Source: Candidatus Woesearchaeota archaeon
Lineage (GTDB): Archaea > Nanobdellota > Nanobdellia > Woesearchaeales > UBA10216
Direction of reading: 5' to 3'
Assembly (NCBI GenBank): GCA_016185705.1
Contig: JACPMZ010000012.1
Coordinates: 1-46,397 of the forward strand
DNA length: 46,397 nucleotides
Positions 7,796-15,421 of this stretch are shown here, piece after piece. The notes below the pieces were generated by a model. That model made no database searches, was not told the origin of the DNA, and saw only the letters and a list, made by a program, of their open reading frames with translations. The translations under genes and the position numbers were made by a program. Positions within the stretch are counted from its first letter, which is position 1; every line of letters starts with the position of its first letter.

Positions 7796-8731
7796 CTATT
7801 CATACTCCATCACATTCCTCAGTATTCCTTTCATTGAGCCGACTGTGTGCTGGAAGTATTCTATGATGCGCACGATGGGCACTTCCGGGTATTTCCTTAG
7901 TATTGCGTCGCACTCTTTCAGCAGCGCTCTTGTTGTTGTCTCTGCCTTGAAGGCTGCCTGCCTGTTTTTTTCGTAGTGTATTTTCATTACCTGAATGTAG
8001 TTTTCCTGAACAGACAACAGTAGTTTTAGTATGTCGCTCCTCGCTTTGCCGTCCAGCTTGTTTTCCTTGGCTGTTCTTATTATTCTTTTTATTTGGTCTG
8101 CAAAACGCTCTAAGTAGGTGATTATCTGTTTGGCAAGCATGACGTTCCAATAGTTTGTGTTGAACAGTTTCAGCAGTCTTGGATTGTCGGTTGCTGCTTT
8201 TGCTGTTCTGAAGCCCAGTAAGCTCAGCCGGTTTACTTCTGTGTCCCTGTTTATTACGCTGTCTGCATTTTTTACGTCAAGCTCTCTGGCATCTGTCAGC
8301 ATAGACCTGATTATTATGTCAATTCTTCTTACGATGTTGTCAAGCGAGACTTCCTGTATGTCAAGGAGGTCTTTGGCTACTATTTTTGTTGCAGTTTCCT
8401 CCACGATTTCCATTCCCACTAAGCTGCGGAATATGCTTTTTGTAGCTTCATGGTCCTTTACGCCAACTACGGTTATGATGTCGTAATTGTTCACGTAAAG
8501 CGAGATGATTTCTGTTTTGAATTCCTCAGGCGTCTTGCCCTCGGGATTGATTGTTACTTCGTTTATTTTGCGCCTCTCGCTCGAATCCTTTGCGCTCAGA
8601 ATCAGTTCATTTGGCTTCTGCTCTACGAGCAATACATCCCCTTTCTTCAGCCTGTTTTTTTCTACCCACGCCTTGGGCACAGAAACAATGAATGAACTGT
8701 TTCCAAACGCCATTAGTTTTCTGAATTCCAT
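7796..8731 (-). CDS. AbrB-PhoU domain regulator
   Basis: 311 residues. The N-terminal SpoVT/AbrB swapped-hairpin DNA-binding domain is residues 1-45 (KLMAFGNSSFIVSVPKAWVE, then NRLKKGDVLLVEQ). A middle segment to about residue 115 is followed by a helical PhoU-like domain to the C-terminus (RSMLTDARELDVKNA, LAKQIITYLERFADQIKRI). This fusion is widespread in archaea and is usually annotated as a phosphate uptake regulator. No pst transporter is in the window, so the target is unknown. The start is preceded by GAGGGG as a possible ribosome site. Confidence 0.9.
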   Translation of the reverse strand: MEFRKLMAFGNSSFIVSVPKAWVEKNRLKKGDVLLVEQKPNELILSAKDSSERRKINEVTINPEGKTPEEFKTEIISLYVNNYDIITVVGVKDHEATKSIFRSLVGMEIVEETATKIVAKDLLDIQEVSLDNIVRRIDIIIRSMLTDARELDVKNADSVINRDTEVNRLSLLGFRTAKAATDNPRLLKLFNTNYWNVMLAKQIITYLERFADQIKRIIRTAKENKLDGKARSDILKLLLSVQENYIQVMKIHYEKNRQAAFKAETTTRALLKECDAILRKYPEVPIVRIIEYFQHTVGSMKGILRNVMEYE

Positions 8732-8800
8732 ATTGCCCCTCTATATTTTATCCCAAATTATATGGTATATAGGGTATATCCCCAACACATATATAAAGGT
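8732..8800. promoter_or_regulatory. Divergent promoter region with repeated GGTATAT motif
   Basis: AT-rich spacer between the AbrB-PhoU gene and the small plus-strand gene at 8817. It contains two close copies of GGTATAT (GGTATATAGGGTATATCC, 8764-8781) and a plus-strand TATA box ATATATAAAGG near 8789-8799. AbrB-type regulators bind AT-rich, weakly symmetric DNA, so the tandem motif is a plausible autoregulatory site. That binding is inference only. Confidence 0.45.
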
Positions 8801-8816
8801 TATTGTGATGGGATGG

Positions 8817-8927
8817 ATGGAGGCGATGCCAATGGCTGAAGAGTGGGCGGATATTATCGGGGATATGCTTGAAGACGACGAGATTTCAGCTGCTGAGGAG
8901 GGCTTTATGAGGGGATTTGAGGAATAG
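8817..8927 (+). CDS. Small acidic protein with EISxxExGFxxGFE motif
   Basis: 36 residues if started at ATG 8817. In-frame ATGs at 8808, 8826 and 8832 are alternatives. TATA spacing favours 8817, while a GGAGG at 8819-8823 favours 8832. The C-terminus EDDEISAAEEGFMRGFEE matches EDAEISPREGGFVEGFEK in the 65-aa protein at 30861-31058 at most positions, so two unrelated loci encode the same short motif. That makes this a real gene despite its size. Function unknown; the motif could be a docking peptide. Confidence 0.6.
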   Translation: MEAMPMAEEWADIIGDMLEDDEISAAEEGFMRGFEE

Positions 8928-8996
8928 CAGACTTTTCCTCACGCCTGTGCTGTTTTCTCATCGCATAAGAAAAGATGCGCAGAATTCCAGGGCAGT

Positions 8997-9596
8997 TCAC
9001 TCTTCTGTAAAATCCTCAACTTTTTCCTTGAAGTCAGAATCTGTCTTTATTAAGCCGCGCGCTTTCATGTATTCTTTTGTTACAATCCAGAACAGCAGTC
9101 CCAGGCTTTTCTTGCCCTTATTGTTGCAGGGCAGCACAAAGTCAATGTTGTTTGCCTGGTTGTTCGTATCGCACAGCGCAATTACCGGTATGCCCACCCT
9201 GACTGCATCAGCTATTGCATTCCTGTCAGGCCACGCATCTGTCGCAAAAAGTATCTTTACTTCTGTGTAGTTGTCAAGTGAAGGATTTGTAAGAATTCCG
9301 GGAAGGTATCTGCCTGCAAACACCTTGATTCCGGTGAGTTTGCTCATTGCCCTGAGCGCTTTCCAGCCGTTTTCTCTCCTGCTTACCACCAGTATGTCCT
9401 GCGGCTCGTACTTTGCCAGTAAATTAACAGCCAGTTTGATGCGTTCATCTATCTTCTTCAGGTTAAGCACGCTAAGCCCGTCAGGCCGGGTTTTGTATAT
9501 GAATGCGCCCATATACTTGGTTCGGAATTTTGTCCCTATGTGTATGCCTGCTTTGAGATACTGGTCCTGGGCTACAAGTAACTGTTCTTCTTCCAT
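8997..9596 (-). CDS. rps2: Small ribosomal subunit protein uS2
   Basis: 199 residues of the archaeal/eukaryotic uS2 (RPSA-like) type: LKAGIHIGTKFRTKYMGAFI, then RPDGLSVLNLKKIDERIKLA, GRYLPGILTNPSLDNYTE, DAWPDRNAIADAVRVGIPVI and ALCDTNNQANNIDFVLPCNN. All are typical of the archaeal form. uS2 binds the 30S body-head junction. The gene stands alone here rather than in a ribosomal operon. A TATA box (9696-9705) lies about 100 bases upstream of the ATG, so unlike most genes here it has a leader of roughly 75 nt. Confidence 0.96.
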   Translation of the reverse strand: MEEEQLLVAQDQYLKAGIHIGTKFRTKYMGAFIYKTRPDGLSVLNLKKIDERIKLAVNLLAKYEPQDILVVSRRENGWKALRAMSKLTGIKVFAGRYLPGILTNPSLDNYTEVKILFATDAWPDRNAIADAVRVGIPVIALCDTNNQANNIDFVLPCNNKGKKSLGLLFWIVTKEYMKARGLIKTDSDFKEKVEDFTEE

Positions 9597-9672
9597 TTTT
9601 GAACCGATTCAAGAAGTCTTGAACCGCAACTTATTATCGCCCGCTGCGACGACACACAATCGGTGTCTGGGC
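9597..9672 (-). promoter_or_regulatory. Structured 5' leader of rps2
   Basis: Downstream of TATA box TTTATAAACC (9696-9705, minus strand) the inferred transcript starts near 9672. It can form two hairpins. One lies at 9639-9672, closed by GCCC/GGGC with an inner GACAC/GTGTC. The other lies at 9605-9626, with CGGTTCAAGA pairing with TCTTGAATCG (10 bp with one G:U), ending about 8 bases before the start codon. A structured leader ahead of a ribosomal protein suggests autogenous control. The pairing is seen in the sequence; the control is inferred. Confidence 0.5.
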
Positions 9673-9707
9673 AATGCTCTTAGGAGTTTTTGGGTGGTTT
9701 ATAAATT

Positions 9708-10238
9708 TTACTTAAACGCCGCCAGCTCATCATGCACCGGACCTTCTGCGGTTAATGTGCTTCTCATCAGCTTAAACCCGCTGATTTCAAATTTTATCTT
9801 TTTTATTTTAATTTTCCGCAGCTGTTGCAGGAAATTTTTTTTGTCAGCAGCATATTTAACTCTCGCCAGCGTTAAATGCGCCTTGAACTGTTTTTCCTTT
9901 GGAAAATCCTGTTGCAGTGCCTCATCTATCTCCTTCTGCAGCTCAGCAATTTCATTTTCAGGCGTTACTCCAACCCACAGCACTCTTACACGGCTTTCGT
10001 TCGGGAAAACGCCGAAGCTGTCAAGTTCCACTGCAAATTTTTTTACCCCGCAGATTCTCAGCTTGTTTTTTACAATATCAGCCTTTTCAGGAGTTATTTC
10101 TCCAAGAAATTTTAGCGTCAGGTGATGGCTTTTGTTAAAAGAAGCTTTTACGCTGCCGGTACCATTTATTTCAAGCTGCAGCCTGTTCAGCTCTTCCCTT
10201 ACTTCTTCCGGCAGCTCAATTGCTATGAAGCAGCGCAT
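9708..10238 (-). CDS. thpR: RNA 2',3'-cyclic phosphodiesterase (ThpR/LigT family)
   Basis: 176 residues of the 2H phosphoesterase superfamily. Both HxTx motifs are present: HHLTLKFLGE near residue 42 and AHLTLARVK near residue 125. The opening MRCFIAIELPEEVREEL is also family-typical. The enzyme opens 2',3'-cyclic phosphates at RNA ends and may act in tRNA processing. It is interesting in a genome with an intron-rich tRNA, though the family is general in archaea. Length is normal. Confidence 0.93.
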   Translation of the reverse strand: MRCFIAIELPEEVREELNRLQLEINGTGSVKASFNKSHHLTLKFLGEITPEKADIVKNKLRICGVKKFAVELDSFGVFPNESRVRVLWVGVTPENEIAELQKEIDEALQQDFPKEKQFKAHLTLARVKYAADKKNFLQQLRKIKIKKIKFEISGFKLMRSTLTAEGPVHDELAAFK

Positions 10239-10307
10239 ACGGTGTTCTTATAGCTGCCGCTATTTATAATTTTTAAGAATTCTAAAAAAAGTGTGTGAAG
10301 AGAATTA

Positions 10308-10628
10308 TTACTTCTCTTCATCTCCGAAGTCTTCGCTGTCCTCGGAACTGCCTTCTGATTCGGAGCTTTCTTCTGCAGGCGCTCCTTCAGCAGCCGGCTG
10401 TTCGCTTGAGCCAACCACTTCAGCAAAGCCTACTTTTCGGAGAACCTTCGTGATTCTGATTCTCACGTTATCTCCTTTTTGTACTCCTGGCACGAAAAGC
10501 ACGAAACCTTCCTTCTTTGCAATTCCGTCTCCCTTTGCGCCAACTGCCTCTATGGTTACTTCAAATTCGTCTCCAACGTTCACTGGAACGTTGTCTCTGC
10601 TCTGATATCCTCCCCTGTCTCCATACAT
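10308..10628 (-). CDS. TRAM domain RNA-binding protein with acidic tail
   Basis: 106 residues. Residues 14-72 form a TRAM domain (VNVGDEFEVTIEAVGAKGDG, then IAKKEGFVLFVPGVQKGDNV and RIRITKVLRKVGFAEVV), the same fold as in TRAM0076-like archaeal proteins, which act as RNA chaperones. The remaining 34 residues are Ser/Glu/Asp-rich and probably disordered, which is longer than usual for stand-alone TRAM proteins. GGAGGG lies 8 bases before the ATG. A TATA box at 10719-10729 implies a leader of about 65-70 nt. Confidence 0.92.
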   Translation of the reverse strand: MYGDRGGYQSRDNVPVNVGDEFEVTIEAVGAKGDGIAKKEGFVLFVPGVQKGDNVRIRITKVLRKVGFAEVVGSSEQPAAEGAPAEESSESEGSSEDSEDFGDEEK

Positions 10629-10742
10629 TTTCTTTACCCTCCATATTTTATTTTTTATTTACAATCTTAGAAAGTGTACCTTCCATAAGACCGTATTGCA
10701 TTTTGGTAGATTTCTTCAGTATTTAAATGTTTGCGTGACTCG

Positions 10743-10883
10743 GTAATGTCAAGTTGTGTGTCCTGCAATCCTGAGCTTGCCGATGCCTGCTTGGCTGATT
10801 TTTTTCCCCCCCTTAAAAAATAAGGGGGGGAGAAAAAAATCAGAGCAGTGTGCGACGGTTTTGCAACTTAACTTGACTTCACC
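10743..10883. repeat. Intergenic palindromic element, copy B
   Basis: The core hairpin 10795-10843 has arms CTGATTTTTTT plus CCCCCCCTTA against TAAGGGGGGG, AG and AAAAAAATCAG. The outer ends also pair: GTCAAGTT at 10748-10755 with AACTTGAC at 10870-10877. The middle of the two arms has diverged. A 10-bp direct repeat GCGTGACTCG (10733-10742 and 10884-10893) brackets the unit exactly, like a target-site duplication. It ends about 14 bp upstream of the TATA box of the TRAM gene. Confidence 0.72.
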
Positions 10884-11022
10884 GCGTGACTCGCAGTATC
10901 TCCGATTGCAGCTGTGGCACTGCGTGCTGCGGCGCTCTATTTCCTCCTCCCTTCGAAATTTAAGGGAGGATGAAATAGAGCGCAGTGGATGGAACTAAGG
11001 CAGTTTCGGAGATACTGGACTC
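10884..11022. repeat. Intergenic palindromic element, copy C
   Basis: Core arms at 10932-10983: GCGCTCTATTTCCTCCTCCC against its near-perfect complement ending TGAAATAGAGCGC, with loop TTCGAAATTTAA. Outer ends pair perfectly over 11 bp, CAGTATCTCCG (10894-10904) with CGGAGATACTG (11007-11017). Total length is about 139 bp, nearly the same as copies B and G. It abuts copy B, and together they fill the 437-bp gap between the TRAM gene and the GT2 gene, where I see no gene. Confidence 0.72.
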
Positions 11023-11065
11023 AGCACTTTGCAGCGGGAAAACGAGCTGGGCGATTTCGGAGCGG

Positions 11066-11788
11066 TTAAAAATTATACTTCCCTATCATATTCTTGAATA
11101 TTATTTTCAAAACATCCATTCCGTAAGTGATAGGATTCAGATAGCTTTTTTCGTAGCCGTAGTGGGTTGGTATGGGGATTTCCCTTATTTTCAGCTTTTT
11201 CTTGCTTGCCATCAGTATCATTTCGCCGTCAAAGTGGAACGTGTCGCTCAGCTTCAGCAGCGGGATTGAATTAAGCGCTTTTTTTGAGTATGCTATGTAT
11301 CCTGTGTGGTATTCTGAGATGTTCAGGCCGTAAGCCATGTTTTCTATGATTGTCAGGAATCTGTTGCCCAGGTATCTGTGCAGGGGCATTCCGCCCTGCA
11401 GCGCTTTTCCGCCCAGTATGCGGGATCCTAATACCATGTCTGCTTCTCCGGAAATTATCGGGATTATGATTGTTGGCAGCAGCTCAGGCGGATATTGCCC
11501 GTCAGAGTGCAGCAGAATCGCGATGTCAGCGTTTGCTTTAATTGCTTCCGTGAATCCTGTTTTTTGCGCTCCGCCGTAGCCCCGGTTTTGCTCGTGCACG
11601 AGCTTTTTTATTTTGTATTTCCTGCTGAGCTGCGCAATCTTGTTGGCAGTGTCGTCTTTGCTGCCGTCATCCACTACTATGAATTCAGATATTTGCTTGA
11701 GAAACGGCTTGGGGATTCGTTCAAAAACGCCTGTTACTGTTTTTCCTGCATTGTATGCAGGCATGACTATGATTATTTTTTCTCCCAT
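11066..11788 (-). CDS. Family 2 glycosyltransferase (dolichol-phosphate hexose synthase-like)
   Basis: 240 residues with a GT-A fold. VMPAYNAGKT opens the protein, EFIVVDDGSKDDT binds the nucleotide sugar, and HSDGQYPPELLP carries the metal-binding D-x-D-like element. FHFDGEMILMASKKKLKI and EIPIPTHYG close the catalytic domain as in polyprenyl/dolichol-phosphate mannosyl- or glucosyltransferases. No C-terminal membrane domain is present. It probably charges a lipid carrier for surface glycan assembly. It is divergent from the YfhO-like gene at 11862, sharing a 73-bp promoter gap. Confidence 0.9.
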   Translation of the reverse strand: MGEKIIIVMPAYNAGKTVTGVFERIPKPFLKQISEFIVVDDGSKDDTANKIAQLSRKYKIKKLVHEQNRGYGGAQKTGFTEAIKANADIAILLHSDGQYPPELLPTIIIPIISGEADMVLGSRILGGKALQGGMPLHRYLGNRFLTIIENMAYGLNISEYHTGYIAYSKKALNSIPLLKLSDTFHFDGEMILMASKKKLKIREIPIPTHYGYEKSYLNPITYGMDVLKIIFKNMIGKYNF

Positions 11789-11807
11789 CCGCTTTTGAAT
11801 TTTCTGC

Positions 11808-11842
11808 GTATTTATAATAATTACGATAACCTTTATAATAAC
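11808..11842. promoter_or_regulatory. Divergent TATA boxes for the GT2 and YfhO-like genes
   Basis: Plus strand: CCTTTATAATAAC at 11830-11842, about 27 bases before ATG 11862. Minus strand: ATTATAAATACGC at about 11806-11818, 20-30 bases before the GT2 ATG at 11788. Both genes would be leaderless, and the two boxes are only about 12 bases apart. Confidence 0.65.
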
Positions 11843-11861
11843 TCAGCAGTTCCGCAGATTA

Positions 11862-14081
11862 ATGGGGTTTTCAGAGCACAAATACCTTGCAGTTGTGTTA
11901 GTTGCTGCGCTGGCATTCTATTTTCTCTTTGTCCACGGCCGGCTTTATGGCGAGATTAACGGCAGCTTTATCAGTTACGGAACTGTTTGGAAAGGCTCGT
12001 TTATTCCTTTCTGGACGCCGCTGCTTTCTGGCGGGCATCCGCTGTATTCGCAGCCTGAGATTCCGCTGTTTGGGATTTTGAATTTTTTGATGCTGATTGT
12101 TCCTGACATTGTTTTGGCGTTTTCTTTGTCTGTGCTTGCCCATCTTGTCATAGCCGGGGTTGGCGCTGCGCTGCTCGCCAAAGAATTCTCAGGCAGCAGA
12201 CATGCTGCGGTTGTTTCAGGGATTGCTTACATGTTCATCGGCACCTTTGCTTACGCCACTTTTTCAGGCATCCTGCCGCATCTTTATCCGCTTGCGTTCT
12301 TTCCGTGGATAATGTTGTTTGCTTTCAAAGCAACCAAAGCCAATCTGCTGAGAAATTCCTTGATTGCCGCTGCTTTTTCCGCTTTCCAGTTAATCAGCGG
12401 AGGCACGATTTATTTTCTGTGGTCGTTTCTGGGGATAGGCGTTTTTCTTGGCATGTATTTTTTATTTTCCCTGCTGCGATTGCAGAGAAAAGAGATGGCT
12501 AAGATTGCGGCAATTGGCGTTGTTTTAATCATTTTCACTCTTGGTTTTTCTGCTGTCAAATTAATGCCTTCTATGGATTTCAATAAGCTGTCCAACCGCG
12601 CAGACAGCGTTGGCTACGAGGAATACATTTGGCGCTTCACCCATATTACTGCTTCCCAGATTCCTTCCAAAATGTTTGGGGCTGGCGTTTCTTCCATGAG
12701 GGTTGGCGTTGTTGTGACGCTGCTTGCAGCTGCTTCGCTGTTAACGTGGCGCAGGAAGTATGTTTTGGCGCTGGGGGTTATGGCTGCGGTATCGCTTCTT
12801 GTGGAGATTGAAACTCCGCTGACAAAGCTTATTCACCATTTGCCCGGCTTTGACAAGACCCGCCAGATTTATCATGCGCTTGCTCCTTTTTCGCTGGGCA
12901 TTGCTGTTTTGGCTGGCGTCGGCTCTGCAAATATTGTAAGGAAATTTAAGACTCAGAATATCGTAACCGCAGTGGTAATCCTGCTCATTCTCGCAGAATT
13001 GTTTGCCATCGGCTATGATATTACTAAGCAGCCGTTTGAGAAAAATTACGGGCAGCAGATTGAGGATAATCAGCTGCTGCAGCACATCAGCAGGGATGAG
13101 GATTATTTTAGGATGCACGTTTACGGCGAGGATTTTGTCGGCCTTTCCCTGGCTAAGTATGCTGTGCCGCTGGACATTCGGCTGCTTGACTGGACTACAA
13201 GCAACATATGGTTTAATGACTACGTTCAGTTCACTGCAATCGCCGGGCAGCAGAATTCTGCAAAGATGTGGGGCATGGCTAATGTTAAGTATGTTGCTTC
13301 CCGTGAAAACATCAGTGTTCCGGGACTGGCTTTTGTTAAAAAGTTTGAGGAGTGCAGTTTGTGCGATTTGAAGGGTTCTTATCTTTACCAGAACGAGCTG
13401 TTCCTGCCTGAAGCTTACGTTGTGAGAAACGCGACTTTGGTCATTGGAGATGAGGCAGGCAGCTTTGGCAATACTTATGCCGTGATTCTTGACCCTTTTT
13501 TTGATTCTTCAAGGAACGCTGTTGTAAATCTGCCGGAAGTTCCGGATGATGTAAATGATTACGACATGGTTCTTTTAACCTCAGGTGCGCTCAGCCAGGA
13601 AGACGTTCAGATGTTGTTTAGTTTTGCTTCTGCCGGAAAAATTATTCAGCCAAACATTGCAAACGGCTCTAATCAGGTTGACCTTGCTCTTATGAGGCAG
13701 TTCTTTGGCAGCGCTGAAACTGTTTCTGAAGCCCGCATTGTGGAGTATCAGCCAACCAGAGTTGAGGTTGAAGCCGCTGCTTCAGGCCTGCTTGTTCTGA
13801 GCGAGAAATTCTACAAGTTCAGGGAGTGGGAAGTTAAGGTAAATGGCGAAAAAGCTGAGAAGTTGAAGGCCAACCTTATTTCCACAGGATTGTTAGTTGA
13901 GAAAGGGGATATAGTAACATTTGAATACGTTCCTAAGGCGTTTTACCGGGGGCTTGCGGTTACAGCGCTGTCAATAATTGCGGCAGCCGCGTTAATCTTT
14001 CACCGCTTCTTTTTTTCTCTCATAAAATTAAGGGGAGGGAAAAAAAGAGGCGGCATTGACAAGGTCGGAGGTCAGCTTTAA
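11862..14081 (+). CDS. YfhO-like polytopic membrane protein (putative GT-C glycosyltransferase)
   Basis: 739 residues. About a dozen hydrophobic segments fill residues 1-375, and a last one lies near 690-712; the loop from about 385 to 680 is soluble. The N-terminal layout resembles YfhO (a first TM, then GSFISYGTVWKGSFIPFWTP and LLSGGHPLYSQPEIPLFG). Such proteins are thought to transfer sugars from lipid carriers onto extracellular acceptors. It lies in the glycan locus downstream of a leaderless promoter. The exact donor and acceptor are unknown. Confidence 0.78.
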   Translation: MGFSEHKYLAVVLVAALAFYFLFVHGRLYGEINGSFISYGTVWKGSFIPFWTPLLSGGHPLYSQPEIPLFGILNFLMLIVPDIVLAFSLSVLAHLVIAGVGAALLAKEFSGSRHAAVVSGIAYMFIGTFAYATFSGILPHLYPLAFFPWIMLFAFKATKANLLRNSLIAAAFSAFQLISGGTIYFLWSFLGIGVFLGMYFLFSLLRLQRKEMAKIAAIGVVLIIFTLGFSAVKLMPSMDFNKLSNRADSVGYEEYIWRFTHITASQIPSKMFGAGVSSMRVGVVVTLLAAASLLTWRRKYVLALGVMAAVSLLVEIETPLTKLIHHLPGFDKTRQIYHALAPFSLGIAVLAGVGSANIVRKFKTQNIVTAVVILLILAELFAIGYDITKQPFEKNYGQQIEDNQLLQHISRDEDYFRMHVYGEDFVGLSLAKYAVPLDIRLLDWTTSNIWFNDYVQFTAIAGQQNSAKMWGMANVKYVASRENISVPGLAFVKKFEECSLCDLKGSYLYQNELFLPEAYVVRNATLVIGDEAGSFGNTYAVILDPFFDSSRNAVVNLPEVPDDVNDYDMVLLTSGALSQEDVQMLFSFASAGKIIQPNIANGSNQVDLALMRQFFGSAETVSEARIVEYQPTRVEVEAAASGLLVLSEKFYKFREWEVKVNGEKAEKLKANLISTGLLVEKGDIVTFEYVPKAFYRGLAVTALSIIAAAALIFHRFFFSLIKLRGGKKRGGIDKVGGQL

Positions 14082-14082
14082 A

Positions 14083-14193
14083 ATGAAAATTTTTGTTACA
14101 GGCGCTGCGGGCTCTATCGGAAAGAATCTTGCTAAATCCTCCGGCGGGAAGCGGCTGGACTTTCGTGATGCGCTGGAGAAAACTGTTGAGTAG
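14083..14193 (+). pseudogene. Truncated SDR nucleotide-sugar epimerase/dehydratase fragment
   Basis: 36 codons: MKIFVTGAAGSIGKNLAKSS, then GGKRLDFRDALEKTVE and a stop. The first 18 residues are the beta1-alphaA Rossmann motif (TGxxGxxG) of extended SDR enzymes such as epimerases and dehydratases, which are normally around 300 residues. The rest of the fold is gone. It follows the YfhO-like gene by one base and keeps a GGAGGT ribosome site 11 bases upstream. It reads as the remnant of a fourth SDR gene lost by deletion, with the convergent GT4 gene ending eight bases away. Confidence 0.72.
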
Positions 14194-14200
14194 TGCAGCA

Positions 14201-15244
14201 TTAAGCGGCTGTTATTATTCTGTCCAGCTTTTTCCCAAGCATTTCCCACGTCAGCCCTTTTTCTATAAGCGTTTTGCGGTGGTTTACATCCGGATGTTTT
14301 ATCGCTTTGAGTATTGTTTTTTTCAGCGCTTCCCTGTTGCTCGGCGGGCATACAAATTCTTTTGGCAGAAGCTTTTTCATCTCGCCGACGTCTGTGCAGA
14401 CTATTTTTTTGTTGCACGCCATGAAGTCCATTAGCTTGTAGGGTGTGTACATTGCTTCTGTGAAGGGCGTTACTTTGTATGGTATTACCATTACATCCAG
14501 CGCATTTATTATGTATGGCAGTTCCTCGTATGGAATGGGCTTATGCGTTATTATGTTTTTGCCTCTGACATCCGAGAAATTTCCCATTAGAAACAGCTTG
14601 ACTCCTTTCATCTCACCGAACAGTTCAATGAAGTCCTCAACCCCTCTCTTGTCTTTTCCTCCCATGTATGAGATTATTGTTCCTTTGGGCAGCCCGAATT
14701 TTTTCCTGCACATTTCTTTGTTCAACGGCCTGAACAGCTTGATATTAACTCCGTTGCCGAGCACATGAACGTTTTCTCTTTTTATTCTGGATGCAAGGAT
14801 GCTGCTGACTGCCGTTACTGCTTTCGCTTTTCTGAGGGCTTTTCTGTGCAGAAATCTTACTCCAAATTTCTTTATGCTTTCGTACGCTTCATAATTGTCC
14901 CGCAAATCATACACAAGCTTTTTTGACGTAATCACTGATAGAATATATCCTGCTGCCCCAAGTATCGGGTCTCCCATCGCGAGAATGATGTCTGCTTTTG
15001 CTGCCAGCCGCGCTGTATCAAGCAGGAAAAGCGGCAGTCTCAGGATGCTGAATGGCAGCACTCTTGCGTCAATGCCATGCATTATTAAATTTAGCCGTTC
15101 TTTTTTGTGGTAGTCAGCAGCTATCAGCGTTACTTTGTGCCCGTTTTTCACCAGCTCTTCTGACAGCCGTATTTCCCTGCCAAAATCATCCAGTACATAG
15201 TCCTTTCCTGACGAAAAGCGCTTGGTTAATGCCAGTATGTTCAT
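14201..15244 (-). CDS. Family 4-type glycosyltransferase
   Basis: 347 residues with GT-B architecture. The N-terminal acceptor domain includes REIRLSEELVKNGHKVTLIA and VYDLRDNYEAYES. The donor domain has VHVLGNGVNIKLFRP, SYMGGKDKRGVEDFIELF, and near the end TPFTEAMYTPYKLMDFMACN, which takes the place of the E-x7-E nucleotide-sugar motif. It probably adds a sugar to a lipid-linked glycan on the cytoplasmic face. A TATA box CTTTAAAAATC lies about 27 bases upstream, so it is likely leaderless and separately transcribed. Confidence 0.88.
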   Translation of the reverse strand: MNILALTKRFSSGKDYVLDDFGREIRLSEELVKNGHKVTLIAADYHKKERLNLIMHGIDARVLPFSILRLPLFLLDTARLAAKADIILAMGDPILGAAGYILSVITSKKLVYDLRDNYEAYESIKKFGVRFLHRKALRKAKAVTAVSSILASRIKRENVHVLGNGVNIKLFRPLNKEMCRKKFGLPKGTIISYMGGKDKRGVEDFIELFGEMKGVKLFLMGNFSDVRGKNIITHKPIPYEELPYIINALDVMVIPYKVTPFTEAMYTPYKLMDFMACNKKIVCTDVGEMKKLLPKEFVCPPSNREALKKTILKAIKHPDVNHRKTLIEKGLTWEMLGKKLDRIITAA

Positions 15245-15421
15245 GCTTTGGCAAATTCAGGGTGATTTTTAAAGTTACTTGATGTGCTCCTCTGCGCTCT
15301 TTTTGGGGCATATGTAGAAGACCGGGGATAACTCCAAAATGAGTCACAAAAGTGCTTCACAGGAGTAAATAATTAATAAAAAACCCCAACAATTAAAAAC
15401 CCGCATTATTTCTTTGTTGTA

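Noticed and set aside
9271-10125. Plus-strand open frame of 284 codons
   Set aside because: Antisense across rps2 and thpR, both secure genes; Ser/Phe/Leu-rich shadow.
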